Counted from the first letter of the stretch, positions 25,132 through 34,831 are shown. The stretch is DNA of 64,000 nt from Pseudomonas sp. DNDY-54 (GCF_019880365.1 NZ_CP082271.1:2852001-2916000), one strand, 5' to 3'. The notes: generated by a model from the letters alone, not told the origin. A program made the numbers and translations.

Positions 25132-26490
25132 TTAGCCTGCGGCCTTGGGGTTGAACACGCTGGTCAGGAGCGCCTCGCTCTGCGCCAAGTGCTCGGCCTC
25201 GTTCAGACCCTGTCGAAGATAACGGGTCATCTCCGCCTGCCGGGCGATGGCCAGGTCGGTTTCCGGATCGCCGCCGGGTACGTAGGCACCGACGCTGATC
25301 AAGTCGCGGCTCTGCTGAAAACGTGACCAGAGCTGCTTGAAGCGCTGGGCATTGCGCATATGTTCGGCGCTGACCACCTGTGGCATGACACGGCTGATCG
25401 AGGCCTCGATGTCGATGGCGGGGTAATGACCCTCCTCTGCCAAACGGCGAGACAACACGAAGTGGCCATCCAGCACACCACGCGCAGCATCGGCGATGGG
25501 GTCCTGCTGGTCGTCACCTTCAGACAGCACGGTGTAGAACGCCGTGATAGAACCGCCCCCCGCCTCCGCATTACCCGCGCGCTCCACAAGACTCGGCAGT
25601 TTGGCGAAAACCGACGGTGGATAGCCCTTGGTCGCCGGCGGCTCGCCGATGGCCAAGGCGATCTCGCGCTGGGCCTGGGCGAAGCGAGTCAGCGAATCCA
25701 TGAGCAGCAGAACGTTCTTGCCTTTGTCGCGGAAATACTCGGCGATGCGCGTGCAGTACATCGCCGCCCGCAGGCGCATCAGTGGCGCATCGTCAGCGGG
25801 CGATGCGACAACGACCGAACGCTTGATACTTTCTTCGGTGAGGATGTTTTCAATGAATTCCTTCACCTCCCGGCCACGCTCTCCGATCAGCCCGACCACG
25901 ATGATGTCGGCCTCGGTGAAGCGCGTCATCATCCCGAGCAGCACCGACTTGCCCACACCGGTGCCGGCAAACAGGCCGAGCCGCTGGCCGCGGCCGACGG
26001 TCAGCAGCCCGTTGATGCTGCGAATGCCGACATCCAATGGCTCGCTGATGGGATGGCGCTTGAGCGGGTTGATCACCGGGCCATCCATGGGCACCCAGTC
26101 TTCGGCCTTCATTCCGCCCTTGCCGTCCAATGCGCGGCCCGCGCCGTCGAGCACACGGCCCAGCATCGAGGTGCCCATTGGCAGCCGCCCAGTATTGGCC
26201 AGCGGAACAACCCGGGCCCCCGGCGCGATACCCGCCAGACTGCCGACCGGCATCAGATACAGCTTGCCGCCGGAGAAGCCCATGACTTCCGCTTCGACCT
26301 GCGTCGGGTGGTAGTTGTCTTCGTTGATCACCAGGCAACGGCTGCCGACCGCCGCGCGCAACCCTTCGGCCTCAAGCGTCAAACCGACCATACGCAACAA
26401 CCGACCCTCGAGGATCGGCTGGCTGGGGAGCTTGATGGCTTCGCTGTAGGTTTCGAAGCGCTTGGCGAAGCTGGTCCGCTCAAGGCGCAT
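25132..26490 (-). CDS. fliI: Flagellum-specific export ATPase FliI
   Basis: This 452-residue ATPase resembles the F1 beta subunit. It has Walker A AGTGVGKS (175-182), GERGREV, Walker B NVLLLMDSLTRFAQAQRE (about 259-276) and the KGYPPSVFAKLPSLVERAG stretch characteristic of type III ATPases. It hydrolyses ATP to aid unfolding and loading of export substrates, with FliH and FliJ as partners. Its start overlaps the fliH end by 11 nt. Confidence 0.98.
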   Translation of the reverse strand: MRLERTSFAKRFETYSEAIKLPSQPILEGRLLRMVGLTLEAEGLRAAVGSRCLVINEDNYHPTQVEAEVMGFSGGKLYLMPVGSLAGIAPGARVVPLANTGRLPMGTSMLGRVLDGAGRALDGKGGMKAEDWVPMDGPVINPLKRHPISEPLDVGIRSINGLLTVGRGQRLGLFAGTGVGKSVLLGMMTRFTEADIIVVGLIGERGREVKEFIENILTEESIKRSVVVASPADDAPLMRLRAAMYCTRIAEYFRDKGKNVLLLMDSLTRFAQAQREIALAIGEPPATKGYPPSVFAKLPSLVERAGNAEAGGGSITAFYTVLSEGDDQQDPIADAARGVLDGHFVLSRRLAEEGHYPAIDIEASISRVMPQVVSAEHMRNAQRFKQLWSRFQQSRDLISVGAYVPGGDPETDLAIARQAEMTRYLRQGLNEAEHLAQSEALLTSVFNPKAAG

Positions 26491-27268
26491 CGGGTCGCTC
26501 CAGCGTCGAATTCAAATCGAGATGCAAGTCGGCCTCGGGCGGGCTGGTCGCGTTCTCTCGCTGCTGTTCGAACAACTGGCTGATGGCCTGGCCGAGACGG
26601 GTTTCGACACTGGCATCGATGCGGCTCTGCTCGGTTTCAATCCGGCAGCCGCCCGGCAACAGATCGCTGTCCTCGACGATCTTCCAGTTCTCTTCGTGGC
26701 GCTCCCGCAGCGCCTTGACCAACTCGAAGTCCTGCGGATTGATATGAATGCGCACGTTGCTGGCCCCCATGGGCAGCAGTTTCAGCGCTTCGCGCAGGAC
26801 CTGTCGGATCTGGCTGGAGTCGATCAACAAGTCGCGCTGAATGACTTCGCGCGCCAACTGGCTGACCAACGTGACCATGGCGTGTTCGAGGTTGCGATCC
26901 TGATCGGCAATGGGCTCGAGCAGCTGCGTCATCAGCTGCTCGAGGTTAGCGAGTTTGGGGGCGAGTGCAGCGTCGGCTTCCTGCCGCGCTTTCAGCTGGC
27001 CGGCATGAAACCCATCTTTTTCACCTGTGCTGAAGCCTTCGTTATAGGCCTCCTGTCGAATCGCCTCGAGCTCGTCGAGCGTCAGCGGTTTGACTTCCTC
27101 TACCGGAACGTCCTCGCTGCGCGACAGCGAGTCGTCCGCGATCGGTTCGTCGACCGTTTCCGGTTCCGCGGGCTCCGCACCCAGCGGATCGAAGCTCGGC
27201 AGTGACCAGCGATCAAAGACGTTGACGTCTTTCGCGCGGATGACATCGCTGGGGTTTTCCTTGGACAT
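26480..27268 (-). CDS. fliH: Flagellar export ATPase regulator FliH
   Basis: This 262-residue protein has an acidic Pro-rich N-terminus, the repeat-like helix KDGFHAGQLKARQEADAALA and a C-terminal FliI-binding domain with LVSQLAREVIQRDLL and VRIHINPQDFELVKAL. It holds FliI at the C-ring through FliN. It lies 17 nt after fliG and overlaps fliI by 11 nt. Confidence 0.95.
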   Translation of the reverse strand: MSKENPSDVIRAKDVNVFDRWSLPSFDPLGAEPAEPETVDEPIADDSLSRSEDVPVEEVKPLTLDELEAIRQEAYNEGFSTGEKDGFHAGQLKARQEADAALAPKLANLEQLMTQLLEPIADQDRNLEHAMVTLVSQLAREVIQRDLLIDSSQIRQVLREALKLLPMGASNVRIHINPQDFELVKALRERHEENWKIVEDSDLLPGGCRIETEQSRIDASVETRLGQAISQLFEQQRENATSPPEADLHLDLNSTLERPDAP

Positions 27269-27285
27269 GGGATTTCAGTGCCTTG

Positions 27286-28302
27286 CTAAACCATTTCTTC
27301 GCCGCCTTTGCCGCCGAGCACGATTTCTCCGGCTTCGGCCATGCGGCGGGCGATGGTGAGAATTTCCTTCTGGGCGCCTTCGACTTCGCTGATGCGCACC
27401 GGCCCTTTTGCTTCCAGGTCGTCGCGCAGCAATTCGCCGGCACGCTTGGACATGTTCTTGAAGATCTTTTCCTTGATCGCTTCGTCCGCGCCCTTGAGCG
27501 CCATGACCAGCACATCGGAGGATACTTCGCGCAGCAGCACCTGAATGCCCCGGTCGTCGACATCGGCGAGATTGTCGAACACGAACATCAAGTCTTCGAT
27601 CTGCGATGACAGATCCTCGTCTACATCGCGGATCGCGTCCATGAGCTGGCCTTCGACCGAGCTGTCGAGGTAGTTCATAATATCTGCCGCCCGTTTGACG
27701 CCGCCCAGGGTCGCACGCGTGGTGTTGGCATTGCCCGAGAACTGCTTTTCGAGAATCAGGTTGAGCTCTTTCAGCGCCGCCGGCTGAACGGTGTTAAGCG
27801 AGGACACGCGAAGCACGATGTCGAGCCGCACCTTGTGATCGAAATGCGACAGCACTTCGCCCGCCTGGTCGGGGTCGAGGTAGGCCACCACAATCGCCTG
27901 AATCTGCGGATGCTCATAGCGGATCACGTCCGCGACGGCGCGCGGCTCCATCCATTTCAGGCTGTCCAGGCCGCTGGTGTTGCCACCGAGCAGGATGCGA
28001 TCGATCAGGCCGCCGGCTTTGTCCTCTCCCAGCGCCTGGGTGAGCATTTTGCGGATGTAACCGTCCGAACCGACACCGAGGCTGGTCTGATCGCCGACGA
28101 TTTCGACGAACTCGCCCATTACCTGTTCGATCTGGTTTTTCTGCACGTTGCGCAGCTGCGCCATGGCCGTGCCGACCTTTTGTACTTCCTTCGGACCGAG
28201 GTGCCGCAGCACCTGCGCCGCGTCGGCCTCACCCAGCGAAAGCAGCAAGACCGCAGCCTTGTCGACCTTGTTCAGTTTGACCGGAACTCGAGCATCACTC
28301 AT
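27286..28302 (-). CDS. fliG: Flagellar motor switch protein FliG
   Basis: This 338-residue torque-generating protein has the three FliG domains. The N-domain binds FliF (LNKVDKAAVLLLSLGEADAA), the middle domain contains the EHPQ motif (YEHPQIQAIVVAYLD), and the C-domain has the charged helix DRGIQVLLREVSSDVLVMAL that contacts stators. Its first 8 nt overlap the end of fliF. No residue loss is evident. Confidence 0.97.
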   Translation of the reverse strand: MSDARVPVKLNKVDKAAVLLLSLGEADAAQVLRHLGPKEVQKVGTAMAQLRNVQKNQIEQVMGEFVEIVGDQTSLGVGSDGYIRKMLTQALGEDKAGGLIDRILLGGNTSGLDSLKWMEPRAVADVIRYEHPQIQAIVVAYLDPDQAGEVLSHFDHKVRLDIVLRVSSLNTVQPAALKELNLILEKQFSGNANTTRATLGGVKRAADIMNYLDSSVEGQLMDAIRDVDEDLSSQIEDLMFVFDNLADVDDRGIQVLLREVSSDVLVMALKGADEAIKEKIFKNMSKRAGELLRDDLEAKGPVRISEVEGAQKEILTIARRMAEAGEIVLGGKGGEEMV

Positions 28303-30082
28303 CTGCGTTGATCCACTCTTTGACGACCTGAGCCACCCGGCCCGGATCTTCAGCTACCAGATTTTTGATGGCATTCAATTGCGCATCGTATCCCTCGGTC
28401 GGGCTCGGCAGCATGATGCTCTGCGGCCCACTGAGGCTCACACGGTCATTGCTCAACCCCCCGTCGAGACCGTCGATATCGCCCAGCTCGGCATCGCCAC
28501 CCACAGATTGCAGCTCTTTGCCCTTCCCGGCGTTGGTCAGATTATTCAACACCGGCCGCAGCACACCGAATACCAATACCAGGATGAACAACACGCCGAG
28601 CACTTGCTTGACGATGTCCCAGAACCACGGTTGCGAGTAGAACGGCACATCGATGAAGGTCTCGTCGAGTGAGTCTGCGGCAAACGGTGCGTTGATCACG
28701 CTCACGCTGTCACCACGACTGGCATCGAACCCGACGGCGTCCTGTACCAGCCGGGTAAAGCGCGCCAGTTCTTCGGCGGTGCGCGGCACACGGGTAGTGG
28801 TTCCATCGGCAGCGACTGTCATTTGATCGTCAAGTACGACGGCGACCGACAGGCGGCGCAGGCGGCCCTGTTGCTGCTTGGTGTAGCTGATCGAACGATC
28901 CAGCTCGTAATTACGGGTGGCTTGCTCACGCTTGTCCGCCGGATAGGGCGCCAGCATCGGCTGACCGGTGGCCGGGTCCATGACCTGTTGACCGTTGGCA
29001 TCCAGCAGCGGCTGTCCCGGCGCAATGGCGCCCGCCGCGCCAGCCTGCCCGGCGATAGCGTTCTCGGGCGCAGCGGCCGGACCTGGCGGCTGATTGCTGA
29101 GTGCACCTGGTACGCCTTGTGGACCGAGGCTGCTTTGACGCTGTTCGCTGACGCTTTGCTCGCTGCGCAGCGCGGGCTGATCCGGATTGAAAGTTTCGGA
29201 GGTCGACTCGACGGCGCTGAAATCCACGTCGGCAGACACTTCGGCCTTGTAGCGGCCACTGCCAACCACCGGCTGCAAGATGTTGTGCACGCGCTGGGTG
29301 TAGAGGCTTTCCATGCGGCGGCTGTAGTCGAACTGCTTGCCCGCCATGCTCAGCTCGGTGAGTTCCTGCTGATCGGACAGCAAATTGCCTTTCTGGTCGA
29401 CGACAGTGATCTGCGACTTGGTCAGCTCCGGCACGCTGGTGGCGACCAGGTTGATAATCGCCATCACCTGACTCGGCTCCAGGTTGCGGCCCGGATAGAG
29501 TTCGACCAGTACCGACGCGCTTGGCTTGCGCTCGTCACGAACAAATACCGAACTCTTCGGAATAGCCAGGTGAACCCGAGCGGCCTTGACGTTGTTCAGG
29601 CTGGATACCGTACGGCCCAGCTCGCCCTCGAGACCGCGACGGTAGCGGGTGGCTTCCATGAACTGGCTCGTGCCGAGGCCCTGCTCTTTGTCGAGGATTT
29701 CGAAACCGATGTTGCTGTCGGTCGGCGCGATACCGGCGCTGGCAAGTTTCAGGCGTGCACGCGCCAGGTCGTCTGCCTTGACCAGCAGAGCGCCGGAGTT
29801 GGGCTCGACGGTGTAGGAAATGTCTGCCGCCGCCAGGGTTTCCATCACCTGATTGGCATCCATCCCGGCGAGGCTGCCGAGCAATGGACGATAATCCGGT
29901 TGCTGCGACCACAGCACCACGGCAAAACCGATGGCCACGCTCGCAGCCAGCCCGACCAGCAGGCCAATCTGCCGCAGCATCGACATGTCGGAGAGATTTT
30001 CGAGAAACGACAGGCCCAGCAGAGGCTTCTTCGGAGCCTCCGAATCAACCGGTACGGGTACCTTGCTCAGCGCTTCAGCCAT
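28295..30082 (-). CDS. fliF: Flagellar MS-ring protein FliF
   Basis: This 595-residue membrane protein forms the MS ring. Transmembrane helices lie at about 38-58 and about 483-503, flanking periplasmic ring-building motifs (YRRGLEGELGRTVSSLNNVK and RVHLAIPKSSVF). A low-complexity Pro/Gly/Ala insertion lies at about 325-375. The C-terminal cytoplasmic tail binds FliG. It follows fliE by 15 nt. Confidence 0.97.
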   Translation of the reverse strand: MAEALSKVPVPVDSEAPKKPLLGLSFLENLSDMSMLRQIGLLVGLAASVAIGFAVVLWSQQPDYRPLLGSLAGMDANQVMETLAAADISYTVEPNSGALLVKADDLARARLKLASAGIAPTDSNIGFEILDKEQGLGTSQFMEATRYRRGLEGELGRTVSSLNNVKAARVHLAIPKSSVFVRDERKPSASVLVELYPGRNLEPSQVMAIINLVATSVPELTKSQITVVDQKGNLLSDQQELTELSMAGKQFDYSRRMESLYTQRVHNILQPVVGSGRYKAEVSADVDFSAVESTSETFNPDQPALRSEQSVSEQRQSSLGPQGVPGALSNQPPGPAAAPENAIAGQAGAAGAIAPGQPLLDANGQQVMDPATGQPMLAPYPADKREQATRNYELDRSISYTKQQQGRLRRLSVAVVLDDQMTVAADGTTTRVPRTAEELARFTRLVQDAVGFDASRGDSVSVINAPFAADSLDETFIDVPFYSQPWFWDIVKQVLGVLFILVLVFGVLRPVLNNLTNAGKGKELQSVGGDAELGDIDGLDGGLSNDRVSLSGPQSIMLPSPTEGYDAQLNAIKNLVAEDPGRVAQVVKEWINADE

Positions 30083-30097
30083 TATTCAAACCCTGCC

Positions 30098-30427
30098 TTA
30101 AACCGGCATCTGCATGATGTCTTGATACGCCTGGACCAGCTTGTTACGGACCTGGGTCATGGCTTGGAATGAAACACTGGCTTTCTGCGAGGCAATCATG
30201 ACCTCGGTGAGGTCGATACCGCCCTGCCCCATCTCGAAGGCAGTCGCCAGTTGGCTGGAGGCTTGCTGGGTTTCATTCACTTTGTTGACGGCCTGGCCGA
30301 GCATCTCGGAAAAGCTCGGGGCGCCTATTTCAGGCGCGGCAGTCACGGGCTTGGAACGCGCCATTGCATCAGTCTGCATGGCCCGCATTTCCAGCATCAA
30401 GCGATTGAATTCAATACCCTGGCTCAT
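30098..30427 (-). CDS. fliE: Flagellar MS ring-rod junction protein FliE
   Basis: This 109-residue protein has the FliE pattern SFSEMLGQAVNKVNETQQAS followed by DLTEVMIASQKASVSFQAMT and the C-terminal RNKLVQAYQDIMQMPV. FliE connects the MS ring to the proximal rod and is the first export substrate. It heads the fliEFGHIJ operon, about 46 nt downstream of a predicted sigma-54 start point. Confidence 0.97.
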   Translation of the reverse strand: MSQGIEFNRLMLEMRAMQTDAMARSKPVTAAPEIGAPSFSEMLGQAVNKVNETQQASSQLATAFEMGQGGIDLTEVMIASQKASVSFQAMTQVRNKLVQAYQDIMQMPV

Positions 30428-30482
30428 CTACCCCTCCAACAGCTGCGGTTTTTTTGACGCTTCGCAGCAAGCACAGAGTGAA

Positions 30483-30500
30483 TAGCAACATCGGTGCCAG
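30483..30500 (-). promoter_or_regulatory. Sigma-54 promoter of fliE operon
   Basis: The minus strand reads CTGGCACCGATGTTGCT, essentially consensus, with GG (30498-30497) and GC (30486-30485) 10 nt apart. Initiation is expected near 30474. fliE is an RpoN/FleQ-dependent promoter in P. aeruginosa. The rest of the 275-nt gap to the plus-strand transporter gene shows no other clear element. Confidence 0.9.
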
Positions 30501-30702
30501 TGTTTGATCAAGCAGACGACCCTTCGCCTTTGCGGGAGACAAGCGGTACTCGCGCCGCGGTGGCACTGTTACGCTGATCCAGCTAATGGCTGTATCGCGA
30601 CGCAGCGCGCCACCTCACCTAGCCTGCGCTGGGTAAAGCAAGGATCGTGCGCAAAGAGACCGCCTCCTCATCCGATAGCCCATTCTCACCGACGTCCGCT
30701 TC

Positions 30703-31923
30703 ATGAAATTGGATCGAAACCTGACAATGACTACCCCCGCGACTCAGCTGTTTCAGCCGCTCAGAGACACCTCAGCCTCGACTATCGTGGCCGGCTTCAT
30801 TGCCATGCTCACCGGCTACACCAGCTCGCTCGTGCTGATGTTCCGGGCCGGGCAGGCAGCCGGGCTCAGCAGCGGACAGATATCGTCATGGATCTGGGCG
30901 CTGTCTATCGGCATGGCGGTGTGCAGCATCGGGTTGTCACTGCGCTACCGAACGCCTGTCGTGATCGCCTGGTCGACGCCCGGTGCGGCCCTGCTGATCA
31001 CAAGCTTGCCCGGCGTCCCCTACGGGGAAGCGATCGGTGCCTTTATCTTTGCCTCGGCGCTGATCGCGCTGTGCGGCTTGACCGGCAGCTTCGAACGCCT
31101 GATGCGCAAGGTGCCCGCTTCGCTCGCGGCGGCGCTGTTAGCCGGCGTGTTATTCAACATCGGCATCGAGATATTCCGTGCCGTAGAAGTCCAGCCTGTA
31201 TTGGTGTTGGGTATGTTCTTCAGCTATCTGCTGGCTAAGCGACTGCTGCCGCGTTACGCCGTCCTCTCGGCGCTGATCGCGGGCTGCGTGCTGGCTGGCG
31301 GGTTGGGCTTGCTGGATTTCGGAGGCCTACGCCTGGACGTTGCGATTCCGGTCTGGACAACGCCGACGCTGTCCTTCGCGGCGATCTTCAGCATCGGTAT
31401 TCCCCTGTTCGTCATTGCCATGGCGTCACAGAACATGCCCGGCCTGGCGGTACTGCGAGCCGAGGGTTATCAGGTACCCGCCTCGCCGCTGATTTCCGTC
31501 ACGGGTATTGCATCGGTTCTGCTCGCCCCGTTCGGCTCCCATGGCATTCACCTGGCTGCGATCACGATGGCGATTTGCAGCGGGCCGGAAGCACACCCGG
31601 ATCCGTCCCGGCGTTATACAGCCGCGGTTTGGTGCGGGCTGTTCTATGGCATCGCCGGTATTTTCGGCGCGACGTTGGCCGCCCTGTTCGCAGCGTTCCC
31701 GCCCGCACTGGTGTTGTCCATTGCCGCACTGGCGCTGCTCGGCTCGATCAGCAGCGGCCTGACCCAGGCCATGCAGCTGCCGCGCGAGCGCGAGGCCGCA
31801 CTGATTACCTTCATGGTCACGGCGTCGGGCCTGACGCTGTTCGGAATCGGCTCTGCGCTGTGGGGGTTGGTGGCAGGCGTGTTTACGCTGCTGATTGTCA
31901 GCGGACGCAACGCCCCAGCGTGA
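30703..31923 (+). CDS. BenE-family benzoate/H+ symporter-like transporter
   Basis: This 406-residue polytopic inner-membrane protein has about 11-12 helices. BenE/YdcO signatures include STIVAGFIAMLTGYTSS, IAWSTPGAALL, MASQNMPGLAVLRAEGYQ and AICSGPEAHPDPSRRY. BenE proteins import benzoate, but the real substrate here is untested and no benzoate catabolic genes adjoin it. A second ATG at 30727 (MTTPATQLF) would give 398 residues; neither start has a strong ribosome-binding site. It diverges from fliE and converges on the SDR gene with only 19 nt between stops. Confidence 0.88.
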   Translation: MKLDRNLTMTTPATQLFQPLRDTSASTIVAGFIAMLTGYTSSLVLMFRAGQAAGLSSGQISSWIWALSIGMAVCSIGLSLRYRTPVVIAWSTPGAALLITSLPGVPYGEAIGAFIFASALIALCGLTGSFERLMRKVPASLAAALLAGVLFNIGIEIFRAVEVQPVLVLGMFFSYLLAKRLLPRYAVLSALIAGCVLAGGLGLLDFGGLRLDVAIPVWTTPTLSFAAIFSIGIPLFVIAMASQNMPGLAVLRAEGYQVPASPLISVTGIASVLLAPFGSHGIHLAAITMAICSGPEAHPDPSRRYTAAVWCGLFYGIAGIFGATLAALFAAFPPALVLSIAALALLGSISSGLTQAMQLPREREAALITFMVTASGLTLFGIGSALWGLVAGVFTLLIVSGRNAPA

Positions 31924-31942
31924 TCACCCCGAATGGGCCCGA

Positions 31943-32704
31943 TCAGATGGCGGTCGCGCCGCCATCCACTGCTAACGCGTGCCCTGTCGTGAAGGCGGCG
32001 CCGTCGCTGCAGAGATAAAGAACCGCGGCGGCGATCTCCTCGGCTTTGCCGACGCGGCCGACCGGATGCATCGCCGCGGCGAACTCTGCCTTGCGCGGAT
32101 CAGCTTCATAGGCACGGCGGAACATGTCGGTATCGATGACCGCCGGGCAAACCGCATTGACGCGAATTTTCTTCTTGGCGTACTCAATGGCGGCCGATTT
32201 GGTCAGCCCGATGACGGCGTGCTTGGACGCTGAATAAATGCTCATCTTTGGCGCCGCCCCCAAGCCCGCAACCGACGCGGTATTGACGATGGCTCCACCT
32301 CCCTGCGCCAGCATGACCGGCAGCTGGTGCTTCATGCACAGCCACACGCCTTTCACATTGACGTTCATGATCGCGTCGAATTCGGCTTCACTGCCTTCGG
32401 CCAGGCGGCCCTGCTCGATCTCGATGCCCGCATTGTTGAAGGCGTAGTCGAGGCGACCATAGCTCACAACGGCTTGCTCGACCATCGCCAGGACCTCGTG
32501 ATCTCGCGTTACATCGCAGCGCACGAACACCGCCTCGCCGCCTGCTTCGCGAATGGCTTCGACGCAGGTCGCACCAGCTGTTTCGTCCAGATCGGCCACC
32601 ACCACTTTCAAACCTTGCTGGGCGAACGCCAGCGCGGTGGCGCGACCAATGCCTGCCGCTCCCCCAGTAACCAAAGCAACCTGACCGGAAAAAGACATAC
32701 TCAT
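31943..32704 (-). CDS. SDR-family oxidoreductase
   Basis: This 253-residue classical short-chain dehydrogenase has the cofactor motif TGGAAGIG (about 13-20), the acidic residue of VVVADLDE that favours NAD, NNAG, the catalytic Tyr-Lys of SIYSASK, and a glucose-dehydrogenase-like C-terminus (TGHALAVDGG). The substrate cannot be read from sequence. I chose ATG 32704 with AGGG 8 nt upstream; longer frames add six residues. It diverges from the following oxidoreductase gene across 214 nt where I see no specific site. Confidence 0.9.
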   Translation of the reverse strand: MSMSFSGQVALVTGGAAGIGRATALAFAQQGLKVVVADLDETAGATCVEAIREAGGEAVFVRCDVTRDHEVLAMVEQAVVSYGRLDYAFNNAGIEIEQGRLAEGSEAEFDAIMNVNVKGVWLCMKHQLPVMLAQGGGAIVNTASVAGLGAAPKMSIYSASKHAVIGLTKSAAIEYAKKKIRVNAVCPAVIDTDMFRRAYEADPRKAEFAAAMHPVGRVGKAEEIAAAVLYLCSDGAAFTTGHALAVDGGATAI

Positions 32705-32918
32705 GCTAGATACCCTGATCAATTAACGTAAATTTCGAGTCCGAAAGTGACTACAAGCCAACCGCTGGTCATGGTTATACCGGCATCGTCGTCTCCGAAT
32801 AAGTAGCACATGCCGATATCACTCAGACGGATGCCATTGCATTCCAACCGTCCCGCCTTGCTTGCGAGGATGAGCTCGTCGGGCTACACCAATGGTTTGC
32901 ACACCACCCGAGGTTTTC

Positions 32919-33923
32919 ATGGACAACACCAACCGCCAGTTCTTACTGGCCAAGCGCCCGGTCGGCGCACCTAACCGCGACACGTTCGAATTCACCGAGA
33001 AGCCCTTGGGCGAGCCAGGCCCGAACCAGATTCTGGTCAAAAACGAATACCTATCGCTGGACCCAGCCATGCGGGGCTGGATGAACGACGCCAAGTCCTA
33101 CATCCCGCCAGTGGGTATTGGTGAGGTGATGCGTGCGCTCGGGGTGGGCAGAGTGATCGCATCGAACCACCCAGACTATGCGGAAGGCGATTACGTCAAC
33201 GGCGCGCTTGGCGTGCAGGACTATTTCCTGGGCGAGCCAAAAGGCTTCTACAAGGTCGATCCGAATCAAGCACCGCTGCCGCGCTACTTGTCCGCCCTTG
33301 GCATGACCGGCATGACGGCGTATTTCGGCCTGCTCGCGGTAGGCGAACCCAAATCCGGCGAAACCGTGGTGATCTCTGGCGCGGCGGGCGCTGTTGGCAG
33401 CGTCGCAGGACAGATCGCCAAAATTAAGGGCTGTCGTGTAGTCGGAATCGCCGGCGGCGCGGACAAGTGCCGTTTCCTGACCGAAGAACTCGGCTTCGAC
33501 GCGGCCATCGACTACAAGAACGAAGACTTGCACGCCGCACTGAAACGCGAGTGTCCGAAAGGCGTAGACGTCTATTTCGACAATGTGGGCGGCGACATTC
33601 TTGATGCGGTATTGACCCGAATCACCGTGGGCGCGCGCATCGTCATATGCGGAGCCATCAGCCAGTACAACAATAAGGAAGCGGTCAAAGGGCCGGCAAA
33701 CTACCTGTCATTGCTGGTCAATCGCGGCCGCATGCAGGGCATGGTGGTGATGGACTACGTGTCCCGCTATCCGGAAGCCATGAAGGACATGGCCGGCTGG
33801 ATGCAGAGCGGAGAGCTGAAAAGCAAGGAAGACATCGTCGAAGGCCTGGAAACCTTTCCCGATACGCTGATGAAGCTGTTCACCGGCGGCAATTTCGGCA
33901 AGTTGGTCCTGAAGGTCAGCTAA
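32919..33923 (+). CDS. Zinc-independent NADP-dependent alcohol dehydrogenase-like oxidoreductase (CurA type)
   Basis: This 334-residue member of the medium-chain reductase superfamily lacks zinc ligands. It has the leukotriene B4 dehydrogenase/CurA features LSLDPAMRGWMND near the N-terminus, the Rossmann motif SGAAGAVGSVAGQIAK and DVYFDNVGGDILD. Members reduce alkenals/alkenones or curcumin; the physiological substrate is unknown. GAGG lies 7 nt before the ATG at 32919; an upstream ATG at 32892 is less likely. Confidence 0.9.
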   Translation: MDNTNRQFLLAKRPVGAPNRDTFEFTEKPLGEPGPNQILVKNEYLSLDPAMRGWMNDAKSYIPPVGIGEVMRALGVGRVIASNHPDYAEGDYVNGALGVQDYFLGEPKGFYKVDPNQAPLPRYLSALGMTGMTAYFGLLAVGEPKSGETVVISGAAGAVGSVAGQIAKIKGCRVVGIAGGADKCRFLTEELGFDAAIDYKNEDLHAALKRECPKGVDVYFDNVGGDILDAVLTRITVGARIVICGAISQYNNKEAVKGPANYLSLLVNRGRMQGMVVMDYVSRYPEAMKDMAGWMQSGELKSKEDIVEGLETFPDTLMKLFTGGNFGKLVLKVS

Positions 33924-33935
33924 CCCGTCCGAGGC

Positions 33936-33969
33936 GGTGGCGGTCGCGCTTCATTTGACGACCGCCACC
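33936..33969. terminator. Hairpin between convergent oxidoreductase gene and pyrF
   Basis: GGTGGCGGTCG (33936-33946) pairs perfectly with CGACCGCCACC (33959-33969) around a 12-nt loop. It lies in the 53-nt gap between two convergent stop codons and could terminate from both sides. There is no U-run, so the terminator call is moderate. Confidence 0.5.
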
Positions 33970-33976
33970 ACACATA

Positions 33977-34672
33977 TCAGGCCAGTTCAGCGACAACCGA
34001 GGCGAGCGCCTGCGCCGGATCGGCCGCCTGTGCAATGGGCCGGCCAATGACGAGGTAATCCGAACCCGCCGCCATGGCCTGCGCCGGCGTCAGGATCCGT
34101 CGCTGGTCATCCGCGCTACTGCCTGCTGGCCGGATGCCAGGAGTCACCAGCTGCAATTGCGCAAAGCTCTTCTTCAAGGCTTGCGCTTCATGGGCCGAAC
34201 ACACCAACCCATCCAGCCCCGCTTTGGCGGCAAGTCCCGCCAGGCGCAAAACCTGTTGCTGTGGCTCTAGATCCAGACCTATGTCCGCAAGATCGTCTTG
34301 CTCCATGCTGGTCAGTACCGTGACGCCGATGAGTAACGGCCTGTGCCCGCTCACCTTGTCCAGGGTTTCTCGGCAGGCACTCATCATGCGCAGCCCGCCG
34401 GAGCAATGCACGTTGACCATCCATACGCCCAATTCGGCTGCGGCCTTCACCGCCATTGCCGTGGTGTTGGGAATGTCATGGAATTTAAGGTCGAGAAACA
34501 CCTCAAAACCCTGGGTTTGAAGCGCCTCAATGATTTGCGGGCCACAGCGCGTGAACAGCTCTTTACCGACCTTGACGCGGCATAGCGCAGGATTCAACTG
34601 GCCAGCCAATGCCAGCGCAGCATCACGGGAGGGAAAATCGAGCGCAACGATGAGGGGAGTCTGGCAAGTCAT
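33977..34672 (-). CDS. pyrF: Orotidine 5'-phosphate decarboxylase PyrF
   Basis: This 231-residue TIM-barrel enzyme makes UMP from OMP in pyrimidine synthesis. Family motifs are IVALDFPS, VKVGKELFTRCGP and the catalytic DLKFHDIPNT stretch (Asp-x-Lys-x-x-Asp), plus TPGIRPAG for phosphate binding. The ATG at 34672 has GAGGAA upstream; the longer frame adds 31 residues of no similarity. Confidence 0.97.
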   Translation of the reverse strand: MTCQTPLIVALDFPSRDAALALAGQLNPALCRVKVGKELFTRCGPQIIEALQTQGFEVFLDLKFHDIPNTTAMAVKAAAELGVWMVNVHCSGGLRMMSACRETLDKVSGHRPLLIGVTVLTSMEQDDLADIGLDLEPQQQVLRLAGLAAKAGLDGLVCSAHEAQALKKSFAQLQLVTPGIRPAGSSADDQRRILTPAQAMAAGSDYLVIGRPIAQAADPAQALASVVAELA

Positions 34673-34831
34673 GGCGATTCCTCGGCGAATTTCGGCGCGC
34701 ATTGTGGCAGAAAACTTCCTCGTCGACGCAGCACCCGAGGCCCGCTTGCTGAGCGGCCCGGTCACGCATGGCGCAGCTATTCACGGTGGCGTAAGGTTTG
34801 AAGCAAACCCGCCCCCATCAGGAGATTGAAC

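Noticed and set aside
25360..26583. 407-codon plus-strand frame opposite fliI
   Set aside because: Antisense to a full-length export ATPase; no family features.
28823..30172. 449-codon plus-strand frame opposite fliF
   Set aside because: Antisense shadow of fliF with no plausible start signal or domain.
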